Assembly: GCA_916610825.1 (NCBI GenBank)
Contig: OU744446.1
Span: forward strand, 14,814,538-14,878,537
Source: Haliclystus octoradiatus
Taxonomy: Eukaryota > Cnidaria > Staurozoa > Stauromedusae > Haliclystidae
Length of the DNA: 64,000 bases
Direction: 5' to 3'
Positions 23,546 to 34,925 of the stretch are shown in pieces (positions within the stretch are counted from its first letter, which is position 1; every line of letters starts with the position of its first letter). Under the pieces are notes generated by a model. It saw only the letters and a list, made by a program, of their open reading frames with translations. It did no database searches and was not told the origin of the DNA. The position numbers and the translations under genes are program-made.

Positions 23546-24241
23546 TCATTTAGAGCATAGCGTAACAGAATACCTAGTGTCTAATAAAGCGCTTGCTGTA
23601 ACCTCTAAACCGAATTCGGATTTAATCTTGATCCCAACAGTCTGCACCATCGCGTGCTGTGAATTGTTTTTTGTTGTCATGGCAATAACTTCTCCAGTGG
23701 CTTCGTCTGTAGCTTGAACGTTAGCAATCTGTTGCGTAACTTGTGTTTGAGTAGTTGTTTCCTGCCTATTGTTTGTTGCTTGTTGTGTATAGTTGTTCAG
23801 TAAAGTGTGGTGATGTAGGTTACATTGTCTACAATTCATTTGGCTTTTACATATTCTTGCCGAGTGATCTATTCCAAGACAGTTAAAACAATGATGTATA
23901 ACTAAATCCCGTTTTCCATTGTAATTTTGTTTTGTGAATTGTTCACATTTATATACCTTGTGTTCGCCGTTACAAATATTACATTGATTCTGACTTTCTG
24001 TATTTATCAGGTCCGATTGTGCCTGTATTGTGTTGATTTCAATGTTGTTTTCTAATTGTTCTTCATCGACGGCGCCTATTACCAAACTTTTCCCGAATGT
24101 TTTTTCTGTCTTCGTGCTAGCTCTTCCAAAAACAGGATCATCAAGTGTTTCGGCTTCTGAAACAACGAATTTTGCAATGTGATCTAGCGTAGGGTGAATT
24201 GATATATTCTTTAAGCTTGGTTGCCCTTGAAGCCCATTCAT
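23546..24241 (-). pseudogene. Pao gag zinc knuckles and start of protease
   Basis: Cys/His knuckles CNICNGEHKVYKC, HHCFNCLGIDHSARIC and CRQCNLHHHTLL are the nucleic-acid-binding end of Pao Gag. The protease begins near residue 200, where the expected D-[ST]-G triad reads D-T-R in ALLDTRYSV, so the active-site Gly is lost. A TGA ends the frame at 23546, and the protein continues in the same frame as 23449-23180. Confidence 0.85.
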
Positions 24242-24375
24242 CTCTTAGAAATTGTGGTAACTATTGTATTACTTGCTTCAACGTTATGTTAGCGTTCATG
24301 TCGGATTGATACTCAGTTTTTTGCAGTGTGTCTGCACAATCTTGTAGTGCATACGAAAAATTTATTCAAAAAAAT

Positions 24376-24705
24376 TCAAGATACCTTTAACATATCATCA
24401 TTACGGAATTTGGTTCCTGTTGTTATTTTTGTAATGAATCCATTTGATTTTTCATAACTATTTCCAAATCGTTTTTTGAGCAACCTCAATGCGCGTTCGT
24501 GACCGTCATTAATTCCCAAACAGTTTTGGATCACATCTTTCGCTTCTCCTGTACAACTATTTTGCAAGTGCCATAATTTTTCATTGTCACTTACCCCTGT
24601 TGGGGCCATCATTTGTTCAAATGCTTCTGTGAAGCGGATGTAATTTGTACAAACCCCATTAAAGGACAAGGGGAGAATAGTCGGTAGTCCTATTCCAGCA
24701 GTCAT
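24376..24705 (-). pseudogene. Pao gag, DUF1759-like region
   Basis: LPLSFNGVCTNYIRFTEAFE, then SDNEKLWHLQN, GEAKDVIQ and ALRLLKKRFGN match the series of blocks in the DUF1759 region of BEL/Pao Gag, which is thought to be structural (capsid-like). It is in a different frame from the flanking gag pieces. Confidence 0.8.
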
Positions 24706-24965
24706 ATTACTGAGTTGGTTGCCTTGATTGAAAATGTCAATGTTAAATTAGTTGGCGTAAATTGTTTCTCAGGTAAAATTTCAACCCAATTGCTTACATT
24801 TTCATCCGTGTTTAGCTGTTTTTTTATTATCGACATCGCTTTTAAAGCAGTGATACTGGGTTTCACGTCGTCAATTTCCAGTGTTTGCACTGTGCTATCA
24901 CTTTCGTGATCCTCGCTGTTGCTACTGCTGTCATCGCAATATTTTAGATCCAATTCAGCACGTTT

Positions 24966-25232
24966 TCAGTTCACGTTGATGTTTAGCATCTTCCTACTTT
25001 TTTTTAATTCTATTTCTTTATCAACTAATTTTGAAGTTTCATCCCCCTTGTATTGGGCAAATTCTAGCGTCTGCATTGCCTCTTTTCGGCGAATCGAATT
25101 AGACGTTTTAGAATGTCTAGATGACTTAGTGCCTTTTTTTCTAGTAGAATGCTTATCTGCATTTTTGTCAGTGCTCTCATTATGTTTTCCCTCTAAGGGT
25201 GACATAGAAGTGCCCTCTCCATTCTTCGACAT
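24966..25232 (-). pseudogene. Pao gag, N-terminal region
   Basis: This is an 88-residue Ser/Lys-rich, highly charged stretch that begins right after the presumed leader. Its position makes it the start of Gag. The open frame ends at 24966; 24702-24953 is also open on this strand with an acidic Ser/Asp/Glu-rich composition and probably continues it after a small disruption. Confidence 0.5.
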
Positions 25233-25261
25233 GTTTTGTGATAAAAACGTTTAAAACTTTA

Positions 25262-25700
25262 TATAGCTGCCAAATTGATTAAAACGATGAGTTGGCGGTA
25301 ACTTGACAGATACATAGATTGACGAAGGCGAATAGATAGACATAGAATACTCAAGAAATAGACACAGCTTTCAAAAATAACACATAACCATTGAACCTTT
25401 GATATGTACCAATAAGATATGGAAACTTGTTTTAAACTATAAGATAGGAAAAGCAAAATGAGGTAAATTAAAGTAAGTAAGCTATATTTATTATACGCGT
25501 AATGATTAATTTAACACTAAATTAAACTAATAAATTATAATGTCATACCGTGTGTCAGCTGCTATCTTTGTTCTTCGTTGTTGATGAAAATACGATTGAT
25601 GGACTAATAATAATATACTTTAAATGTTTATTGTAATTACGATATTTCTGTGGCATCGAAATGGCAGTATTTGGCACGTTGTTTAGTGTTTTAAAAGTAG
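25262..25700 (-). repeat. Probable 5' LTR end of the Pao element
   Basis: This lies immediately upstream of gag on the - strand. The strand reads CGTTTTAATCA, then ATTTGGCAGCTATA, then 30 bases to the gag ATG, which is the layout of LTR end, primer-binding site and leader. Two blocks recur at 10536-10605. The outer LTR boundary was not found, and 25307-25617 may be an insertion relative to the other copy. Confidence 0.4.
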
Positions 25701-26039
25701 ATGAAATTGGAAACGTATTTAGCTAGCATGATTATCGACACCACCTTGACTATATGACTTGATATATGTAGAAAGTACTGTTCATGGCTGAAAATAATTG
25801 ATGAAATAAGATGTAAAGAAGTAATAAATAGTTTTAAATTCCCATTCTATATACTTATTCAAAAGTCACTTGAATCAAATGTTGAATAAACACGTTTTAT
25901 GAGTAGTGAGCAATTACTGAAATTTCTCCGGGCTAGGCCGGTGTTGTATAGGTGAAACACAATTGAATTTAGAAAGCCCCCGACAAATTGTTACCTTGCA
26001 ATTTGACCTTTATGACACTCAGTATGATACTCGGGTTTG

Positions 26040-26300
26040 TAATGCTTCTTGGATTTTTGGGGGGGCTATGGCTACTTCCTTCATGTGCTTTGGGATAAAC
26101 TAGATAGTACCAAATTTTGTAAATTTTTTCAATTAAATTGCGGATTCGACTTTTCTACATAGATAGTCTTTAAAGAACAAACAAAATTTTGTCAGTCAGG
26201 AAATGTTTGGTACTTCAAGCAGTTTTTCAAATTTTTTCTGTAACTATCAGCCGCCCCTCTTCAGGGGACCTACACTAATTGCTAGTACTTCTACGATGGC
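26040..26300 (+). repeat. Dispersed repeat, copy 2
   Basis: CAGGAAATGTTTGGTACTTC and a later CCCTCTTCAGGGGA block match the - strand of 8840-9085. The copy is in the opposite orientation to copy 1. No coding content is evident. Confidence 0.55.
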
Positions 26301-27025
26301 CGTTCATAGTTTCGTACTTTTTTGTATATCATGTTAGTGGAGAGCCTGTCAACGCAAATGGAACAGTCTGACAGTGAGTCTTTTGAATCTGGAACATTTC
26401 AATATTTAGCAGTAGTTAGAATTTCTTTCAGCTTATTAGTTATTTATCTTGGTCAAAATTGTGAGGTTAGTAGATGGATCATTTCATTGTATTGAATGTT
26501 ATGCTAATTAGATATTGCAATATAAATATCTTGTCAAACTGTTATTCATTGTCGAATTTCTTGCCTTGAAAATATATAAAGAATTACATAAATTACAAAG
26601 GCAATGAACTATCGTGAAGCAGCAAATAAATACGAACAATAGCGTGAAGCATCAAATAAATAAGAACAATAGCGTGAACCCCCAGTTATTCAGAATCGAT
26701 AAAATATTCCAGAGCAACTATCCCTTAAAACATACAATAACCTTTGAATTTGAACACTGCACATTGTTTGTATATCAAAAATAAACTTTTCGCTATTTAT
26801 TCATTACAGAATTATTAAAAAGTTGCATAACTTTTCATCATTTCTAATATCTTTTATCACTGAATATTTATATTGGTAGCATCCAAATAAAACACATGAG
26901 CATATTAGCTACTGGGTATCGTAAAGTCAAAAGTACCTCTAATTCAATATAATGATAATAATTAATAGTCCATTATTTGTCCATTTGATATTGAAAGAAC
27001 AAAATTTGCACATGATTGCATGTGA

Positions 27026-29195
27026 CTACCATCCATAAATCATTACTTCACATAATTGAAGGTTCGCTGAATTGGAATTGATTTGAATGTTAACATATTT
27101 TCCTTTTATCAATTGACTGCAGCGAAATGTTCTTGTCAAAGGCAAGGAGTGGCGTTGGGTTGGTAGACACCTACATATCAAAATAGCACAGTAATCATCA
27201 TCAATGAAAATCAATTTAAAAATCAGTTTGGATAATCAGCTTCAAAAATCTGATAAGTTTACAAAAACAGTTAAAGCTTCAAAAAGGTTTCTGCATAGGA
27301 TCGGAAATTTGATTAAAAAAAAAAGAAGAAGAAAATAATTACTATTATATGGCCAAAAATCGAAAGAGTTGTCAAAAAACTTTAAATGGATTGCAATACT
27401 GTTCAGCTGTAAATCTAAAACATCAATTTCATCCTATCCTTTTGCCAAAATCCTTGGACCGGATGTTTGTTCTCCCGCTAGTGCTAGAAAATATTAGGAG
27501 GGACCGCTATGCTAGCAACGCAGTCGGTATCGTTCCGATTATCCATCATGAAGAAGCAGATGACTTCGATCCAATTTAAGTTGTTTCAAGCCACACAAAT
27601 TCCTGTTTGAAGCTATCCTTCTTTTTAATGTGGAACGTTTTAGCGATTTTGGTCAGCAAGATTATTGCAAGCCAAAATTGCCTCGAAGTTTGGCCTGTGC
27701 AATATATTTTATTTGAAACAAGCCATTTTTGCTCAAAACAAGAATTTTCCTGGCTTGAAAGCGCTGGTTAAAGTGACTTCAAACAAGAAAAATGTTCTTG
27801 CGAGAATGAAAATTTCCCTACGCATGTGGCTAAAATGTGGTTATATATAACTTGGAAGATTTAAAATGAGAACAAAAATGCATGCATGGTGTTAACAATT
27901 GTTTTGGAAGTGCTTAAGCGGATATACTTAATACTTCAGCAGGTATTTCGTTTTACCCTCAAATCTATTTTTATTTCTTTACAAATCTATTTCTATTTCT
28001 TTTCATGTTTCTTCATCATTACATGCTGATGTGTTATGTATGTGTGCACAAGAAAAATGTTATATAGGAAATCTTCCAACTTTGAAGGTATATAGCTCAT
28101 TTTAGAATATGTTTGAAGAATAAAAGAAAGTGGCAAACGGGATCCGAATGAGCATCTGAATGTTTAATTGAGAATTTGAAATAATTTCGCCTTCAGTTTT
28201 GCGTGTAGAAATATATATGAAGTCATATACCCCGAACACCACAGTCAACCTCTCTTGTGGTAAATAATATCGTTCCTTTTTTGTTTTCAGCAAGTGGGAC
28301 ACGATAATCTCCAAAATAACAAATTCAAAGTCAAGTTTGACCAGGAAATAGTCACGCTATGCATGTTTATGTTTATGCAACAGTGACATTCACGTATATA
28401 GAAAAGAAGTTCTATCTAAATCCGTTGTGTCATAAATGACAACATATATGAATTAATTATTTGTAAATCTATTGATGCTCAAACCCATTTAACATTTACC
28501 TCCTTAATAATTGTAATCCGATAAAACATATTTTAAAATCAAATGTAAGTTTTACCCCTACACTTATCGCTCCGTCATCATTTGGACGAAAATAGATTTT
28601 GAGAATTACAGCCTTGTTTGAAGGAGAACCGCGATCCAATCTGCAAACAATTCCCACATAATAGAAACAGTGGCGCTGCGCAATAATACGAGCTACTTCG
28701 TTGAACCCTTACTGCGAATACTGAAACTCCTTTTGCTAATTTGATCACCTACGTTATAGCTTTAAATGTTCACTTTAGGTTTACTATAAGTCAAGTATAA
28801 CATTAACGAGCATTTTTATTATAGATATGAAAGATAGCTCGATGGCGGGATAAACATTTTCAGCAGTTTATTGGACAGAAGTGTTAATGTAAATTGAAAA
28901 TTGAAATACAAATCATACTTTTTGTTGTTATTGCCATTGTTAACAAGGGTATCACCAATACGAATCGAAAAATGGTCAAGTCTTCCACTGTACACATCTC
29001 GGTTAACAATGACAACCTTGAAGATAGTATATCGACTTCCCAAATCAATTCTCCACCATGGCATTGCCTCTGCGTTCGTATGGGCACACGATCGATCCGA
29101 CCATGATGGTGACGTTCCCCCGTCCACAGCTTTATTGCAAGCACCCAAAGGGTAAACCGAGCTCTGAGAACAAGATTTACCAATGGCATGATTCA
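27026..29195 (-). CDS. Gene 3: F-type lectin domain (two exons; 5' part uncertain)
   Basis: Exons are 29195-28919 (phase 1 in, 2 out) and 27170-27026, the same phases as in genes 1 and 2. Exon A carries IGKSCSQSSVYP, CAHTNAEAMPWWRIDLG and IVNRDVYSGRL; exon B ends with GKYVNIQI, LQLCEVMIYGW and TAG. Unlike its relatives it keeps the binding-site His (CAHT) 27 residues before the Arg. However, the usual R-x-D-C-C-x-x-R reads R-D-V-Y-S-G-R: one residue is deleted and the vicinal Cys pair is lost. Upstream exons are expected because exon A starts in phase 1. The PAN-like exon at 31800-32017 is the likely partner. No TSP1 exon was found between them. Confidence 0.75.
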
Positions 29196-29249
29196 CTATT
29201 AAAATCAAATATAAATCCATATGTCATGTTTCCCTAGCATGGTAATCAT

Positions 29250-30950
29250 TAAGTAATTCAATACATTATTGTAATTCAAATATTATTTCAAGTGCATATT
29301 CCCTTGTGGTTAATTTATAATTAAACCATCAATGCCTGAAACGCTATAGGCATATGCTATTAGCTACAGCTCTTCCCCGATTTCTTATTCTATAAGTTGA
29401 TAATTTATCACGTTTGTCTACTTTAAAATACATACCTACACTTGAAGCCATATATTGTTTGGATTTCTGCGGTAGATAAAACATTCAAGATTGATTAGAT
29501 CATAATGATACGCTACGAAAATCACGTCCATTCATCAAAGGGTACTGGGTCAGATGTAATGACTTCAAAGTGTGTGTCATTCTTTGTCCGGATATAATCA
29601 TGTATTTTAATGTGATTGTTCTATAGATAACTAATACTGTATTATATCAACTGTGTGTAAATAAAGCAAATAATGATTCTGTAAAAGGCAAGGGTATTTC
29701 CTTCCAGGTATTTGGCAATTCAATCTACAAAATTTCTAGACAGATATTTATCTGTCGTATAGATATCACATGATAATGTTCTAAGAAAGGACATCTTCAA
29801 AGTGTACTGCACTAGCATTTGCTCAGGTTTGATTGAGAACGCAGATTATAAATCGTCGAATGTTGTTCTAGCAATCTGATTGACTAATGGTCATGTTTGG
29901 AACTCACAGTGCAGACAATGCTAACAATGGCGGGATATTTGGACGAGATTCAAAACATAAACGCAATAAAATCAAACAAACTGACACTTTTTCTTCTTAC
30001 CTAAAAGTTTCAAAATAGCTAAAAACAAAGAAAATTGTTCTTTTGGTTAAGAACTAAATTCAGATAGTAATAATTATAATAATAATGATAATAACGGAAC
30101 ACGAAAGTTACTTACTTGTACAAGTAATGATTTGTATGTCGTTCTTAATGAAACACAGGCGAAAAGTACGAAGTACAAAACAAAATATGCAGTAAACATT
30201 TTCAACGGTATATTATTGTGACATTGAGATACCATTTATTTGAGGAAATTAATTTCAGAATGTTCAACCTGGTTTAAGTATCCAAAACAAAACTGGAAAC
30301 CTTCAGATCGATATTTGTATCAAAATCGTCCATCCGTGTGAATACTCTGAACATTGCAGCATTACAACAACAGACCATCCACCACACAATTGAGGCAATG
30401 TAGTACAGTTTTCTCTGGTTCACTTGTTGGATGTACAGCAAGCAATTCATTTCATAGAAGAAGTGAAGAAGTGCAAGGAAACACGAGTTCGGTTAGCGAC
30501 GAGCGAAAATGGATCAGTTGCAGCAGAAGCAATGAATTTTAATTATGCTTCAGGCTTCGGTTCCATCTTCAACAATTGTAAAATATCAAATGTAAATATA
30601 AATATGCAATCTTCAAAATAAGATAATTTGTAAATATAAACGGTTTTTAGAAAGAGTTGATGTTGGTTGATAAAATTATAAATGTTGAATATTCTGAAAT
30701 CTGATCTGATCATCTGAAATTCCATATTTTGCAAAAAAATAGACACGCGGTCGTCACAGGAAAAGCGGTGATTCCTATTGGCTCATTGCCGAACCTTTTT
30801 TATTCCTATTGCTGTGATTGTTTGGTCGAATTCTTTTGAACTCTGCTGACGCTTTTCAGGAGAAAATGAACTGATCAGTTTTGATAGTCTTACAGTGTGG
30901 TCTGATATTTTGTAAAGAATACTAATAATTTATAATATTTATTACATAGA
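29250..30950. other. Stretch without supportable gene
   Basis: Short overlapping + strand ORFs at 30354-30621 follow an acceptor-like TTAATTTCAG at about 30250, but no domain is recognisable. If gene 3 runs from 32017 to 27026, this is intron. Confidence 0.4.
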
Positions 30951-30960
30951 ATCGATTTAT

Positions 30961-31124
30961 AAAAGGGTTACCACACGGCAGACCCTTGGAGTTGGGAGAC
31001 AATTGAAAACTGAAAAACACTCGTCCTACGGGATCTTGATTTCTGATGCTTTCTCGTGTCTCCCAACACCCCCTCGTGTTTGGATGAGGCGATCCAAACA
31101 CGGCTGCCGTGTGATAACCCTTTA
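30961..31124. mobile_element. Foldback/MITE-like element
   Basis: AAAGGGTTACCACACGGCAG at the left end is repeated in inverse orientation at the right end with one mismatch in 20. Nested inside are a second inverted pair (GTTGGGAGACA with TGTCTCCCAAC) and a perfect hairpin at 31076-31101 (10-base arms GTGTTTGGAT, 6-base loop). No ORF of interest is present. Confidence 0.65.
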
Positions 31125-31799
31125 ATCCAACTCGAATCCAATCGAGTTTCTTGCGGAATTCATAATGGTACCACATTATAAGTCTTGAGATTGATTTGTG
31201 TTTTTTGTACGCACGGTATTCCAATATTCATTTGTCACATGTTGTGAGCTAATGGGTAAATTCTTACGGGAAAAAAATTTGTCCAACGTATAAGCTTTCT
31301 ATTCTATCTCTGAAATTATTTTTCAAATTTATTAAGTGGACTTTGAGGTATCGAAATATTCGAAAAGACATTTTTCTTTTCTTATTTGAAACGATCTTGA
31401 TTGACTGAGATTATGATGTTATATAATATGCCACATTATTTTGAAAAATACAGAGTGTGGCAATATTTCTAGTTCAAAATGGTGTCTGCTGTTCCATATA
31501 TGTAATTTTATCAAATCGTGATGAAAAATCAGCATATTAATTTAATGAGAATTAATTATTAGCTTCTATAAAATAAGCAAGATCTTGTGCTTGTGCGATA
31601 TACGTAGATGGTCAGCCGTTGGTATATGATCATGTGATGGGTTGAAATTTAAATGAATGTGACTTTAATATATGTTATTGATTTTATATCGTCCTCTATT
31701 TTACCAAAGTCATTTGATAAAAACATTTCTATGATTTCATTTGTTGATATTATGAAATACTGTGATGAAAAATACAGCAAGTATGGCCGTTATACAAAC

Positions 31800-32017
31800 C
31801 TTCTTGTATATTTTATCAAACTTTGAAACGTCAAAATTGATTTCCTTTCCATTATCTTCTTCAGCGTACGTGCAAGATTTGTTATAGTCGATAATACCAA
31901 TATAGCTGCAGTCTTTATCCATAGCACATCGATGAAAGCAGGCCATTACTGAACGTGAAGTTTTAATAGATTTTATATGACCTATAATTAATTTATGGTC
32001 TTCTTCTCCTTGTAATA
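31800..32017 (-). CDS. PAN/apple-like exon, probably 5' part of gene 3
   Basis: Bounded by ATTAATAG before and GTTTGT after, phase 1 in and 0 out. The product GEEDHKLIIG, VMACFHRCAMDKDCSYIGI and NKSCTYAEED has the spacing of a PAN/apple domain (Cys pair on a helix, then Cys at the strand after it), like exon 1 of gene 2, which also leaves in phase 0. The next exon (a short linker in gene 2) was not located. An ORF at 32474-32205 starts with a signal-peptide-like MSFLTLLLLLFTALLLEALS, but its possible donor (phase 0) does not match phase 1 here, so the true start is unresolved. Confidence 0.55.
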
Positions 32018-32499
32018 CTATTAATCCAAAGTTATTAGAGTCAGAAAAAGAAACAAAATGAAAAAAATATACCAACTAATTGGTTTTGAAATACACATTA
32101 GTGATACCATTCATATTGGAAGATTTTCAGAATAGGAGCGGATGTATGCTTATTCGCATCTGTGTTTTGTTTTATAGAACGGGTTGTTTGAAATATTTCG
32201 TTCTTCAAAAAAAGTCAACATCCATTTGAAACTTCGATGACCTGCATAGCAAATAACTAGTCATAAAAGTGTAAACAAACATTCGCTCTGTATGGACTCC
32301 GCAATGGTTGTTTTTTAAAGTCCGATTCAGTACATTTAAAGATGTATATAAATATCTTTTATGATATGTTTCAAATCTAATTAAAAGAAATAGAAATATT
32401 TGCAGTTTAACAGTGCTCAATGCTTCAAGTAGCAGAGCAGTAAATAAAAGTAATAATAGAGTCAAGAAAGACACTGTATTATTGGTATTAAATACCTTT

Positions 32500-34900
32500 T
32501 ATATAAATTCTTTACAAATACAAGAAGAATTAATTTCAAATTTACGAATATGATTCTAAGTAAATGTTTCTTTAATATTTTGCATCCATATTAGATTATT
32601 TGCTTGGAGCCTTTGTGTTTTTGCAGTTTCAATTACAAGAAACGAGGCTAAACTTCTAGAAAGTGATTTCGGCGCTTATGTCAGAACGTTCTCCTCGCAG
32701 CTGTTGCTACGAAAAGACAGTATGAAAACGGTCTGTTTTATCAAATTCAATTTTGAATAAAACTTAATTTTAAATACAAACATTGAAATAGTAAAATGAA
32801 AGTACCGACCACTACTTCGAAACTCAAAGTCTATCTCTATATACATAGTAATTGGAATAAATAATTATTTGAGAAATCTGACGCAGCATTAATGTGCTTC
32901 AATTGAACTAATATGATTGTAAACTTTTGAAATTTAGGCATATAAATGCTATAGAAAAGTGAATTTAAAGCAGATGATCGAATCCGTATAAAATATGTCA
33001 ATCTACAATGCTTTGCAAAATGTATCAGAATTAAGCTTACACATTTTACATAAAAAGCTTTTTAAACGATTGATTGATTTGAATAACGTATTGATTTCCA
33101 TTATTCAATTAACTATTTAGTTTTTGGTTAGACTGAATGGTTCTACTGCATGTTCAAAATCAACAACTTTAACCTCCTGTATGTTTGATATTTTAGTGAT
33201 AACATAATATATCGTTGGTTTTAAATCGTAACAATTTATGAAAACTTAAATAGAGATAATCTAGTTTCTTACGGATTTGGACAAATGAACAATAGCTATC
33301 AGCATTCACCATGATTCTTCATCGTTTGTATATTGCATATAGCCATGTTATAGCCAAGTTATAGATTTATTTCAGAGCTCATGACCATTTTAAAATAAAT
33401 TTGCCTCTTGCAAACCCTGTATGATCGTGAATCCGAAATACTTAGGTACCTAAACGACAACTTAGCGATGTCAACGGCTTCTGCATACTTATTCTCACCT
33501 ATTTGTGAAAATCAAGAATCATAAATGAGAACGGTATCATAGCAAAGCCAGATACATTGCATAGTTAGCAAGTTTGGCTTCTAGAATAATCACGAAGAAC
33601 ATTCTTTTATATTAGGGGATAACTGCATATACCTCTGATCTAGAAGCATATTCTCCAACCGCATCTTGTTTCCATGGTGATCATTGCTATTTTTGCTAAT
33701 ATGCAAGGGAACTCCTTTAAGCTGAAACCATCATCAACATGAATCATCGGGCGTGGTAACGGTCGCCTTAAAAACGATGCTTGACGTTTGACTCTTGTTT
33801 ACAACAATGCAACTGCCGAAAAAAGATGAATGTCCACTGGAAAACAAGAAAGAAACAGAAATAACTTTTAAGCAGCGGTATAACTAGCACAAAATGACAT
33901 TCAAATCAGAAAAATATAAATTTAGCACTGAACTATCCAAACACATATGGTGTTTGAAAGAAAAGAAAAATTCATTTGACATTAAGTGGTCAGTTTTGGG
34001 TAGAAGCAGGGCCTACAGCGAATACTTCGAAGAAATGTAATCTCTGCTGTAAGAAAATGTAACAAATGTAAATGTAAGAAATGTAAATTTTATATCATTA
34101 AATTGCTAAACAAAAGATCGGAACTCATTAGTAAATGTAGACACGAGAATAAGTTTTATCTCAAAAACTTGAAAGTAGCCGACAATAATTAAACAATAGC
34201 TAACATTAGAATTATATGCCTTCATAGTGGCTGACAAATAATCAAACATTATTTGAAATTTATTTACAAACAACATTCACAAGCTCAATATAATGACTTC
34301 CATTACAACGGCTTCATCAGTGGCGGACAGTTCAATATATATCACTGATAATAATAGAGTAAATAATAGCATACATACTGATAAAGAGATGTGCGCTATT
34401 GAGAGAAGCCGATGTCAATTAACTTCTGTTCAATAGTATTATATACTAGTTTTAGATATAACGGTAATATCTTTTTCGATTATCTATAGAGTGATATTTA
34501 ATTGGGACGATTGAATGTTCTATTTCATCTTCAGCTCAAAGTTATATTATAGATACTCCAGTGTGACAAACTATAGTACATATTCTCTTGCTGATCATTT
34601 TTAGATCTGTGTAGACTCATGAAAAATTTTCTAAATCGTGAGACTCGATCTATAGCTTCTATTTTGTGTAGTGCTTTATTCATTCCATTTATTTAATAAT
34701 ATGTATATTCATCGTATGGTAATAACTCAAAAAAATAACAAATACAACTCTTCCGCAAATACCCTACAATTACCAGCTCCATCCTTCTATTCATAAAACG
34801 TAAACGAAGGAAAACAAAGATAATTATTATTATATGGCTATATTACTGAATGTTGACCTGCGAGAATCAGATCAGTTGTAAAACGTTTGCTAGCACGATA
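32500..34900. other. Intergenic region between genes 3 and 2
   Basis: No exon with matching phase or domain is visible. If the PAN-like exon at 32 kb belongs to gene 3, this is the shared upstream region of two divergently transcribed genes. No convincing TATA or initiator element could be chosen by eye. Confidence 0.4.
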
Positions 34901-34925
34901 GCATTAATTCCCTTTAAACATCACA

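Larger units (their letters stand above)
14558..25273 (-). mobile_element. BEL/Pao-type retroelement, decayed and multiply interrupted
   Basis: Read on the - strand, the order is gag (25232-24376), zinc knuckles and protease (24241-23180), RT fingers (23180-22690), an interruption by LINE B, RT palm with YVDD (19740-19253), RNase H part 1 (19146-18813), an interruption by a MITE and a Helitron, RNase H part 2 (16395-15950), integrase (15728-14767) and the DUF5641-type C-terminus (14766-14558). The gag-PR-RT-RH-IN order and wording identify BEL/Pao. Many stops, frameshifts and active-site substitutions show an old dead copy. A 5' LTR probably ends at about 25273; no 3' LTR was identified. Confidence 0.9.

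Noticed and set aside
27349-27579. + strand ORF ending IIHHEEADDFDPI
   Set aside because: Unrecognised, overlaps the intron of gene 3 on the other strand, no splice support.
30354-30621. Two overlapping + strand ORFs after an acceptor-like sequence
   Set aside because: No domain, no matching donor, and the ORFs conflict in frame.
32205-32474. - strand ORF beginning like a signal peptide, upstream of the PAN-like exon
   Set aside because: The leader looks convincing, but the only nearby donor leaves phase 0 while the PAN-like exon needs phase 1, so the join fails. Not called as a CDS.
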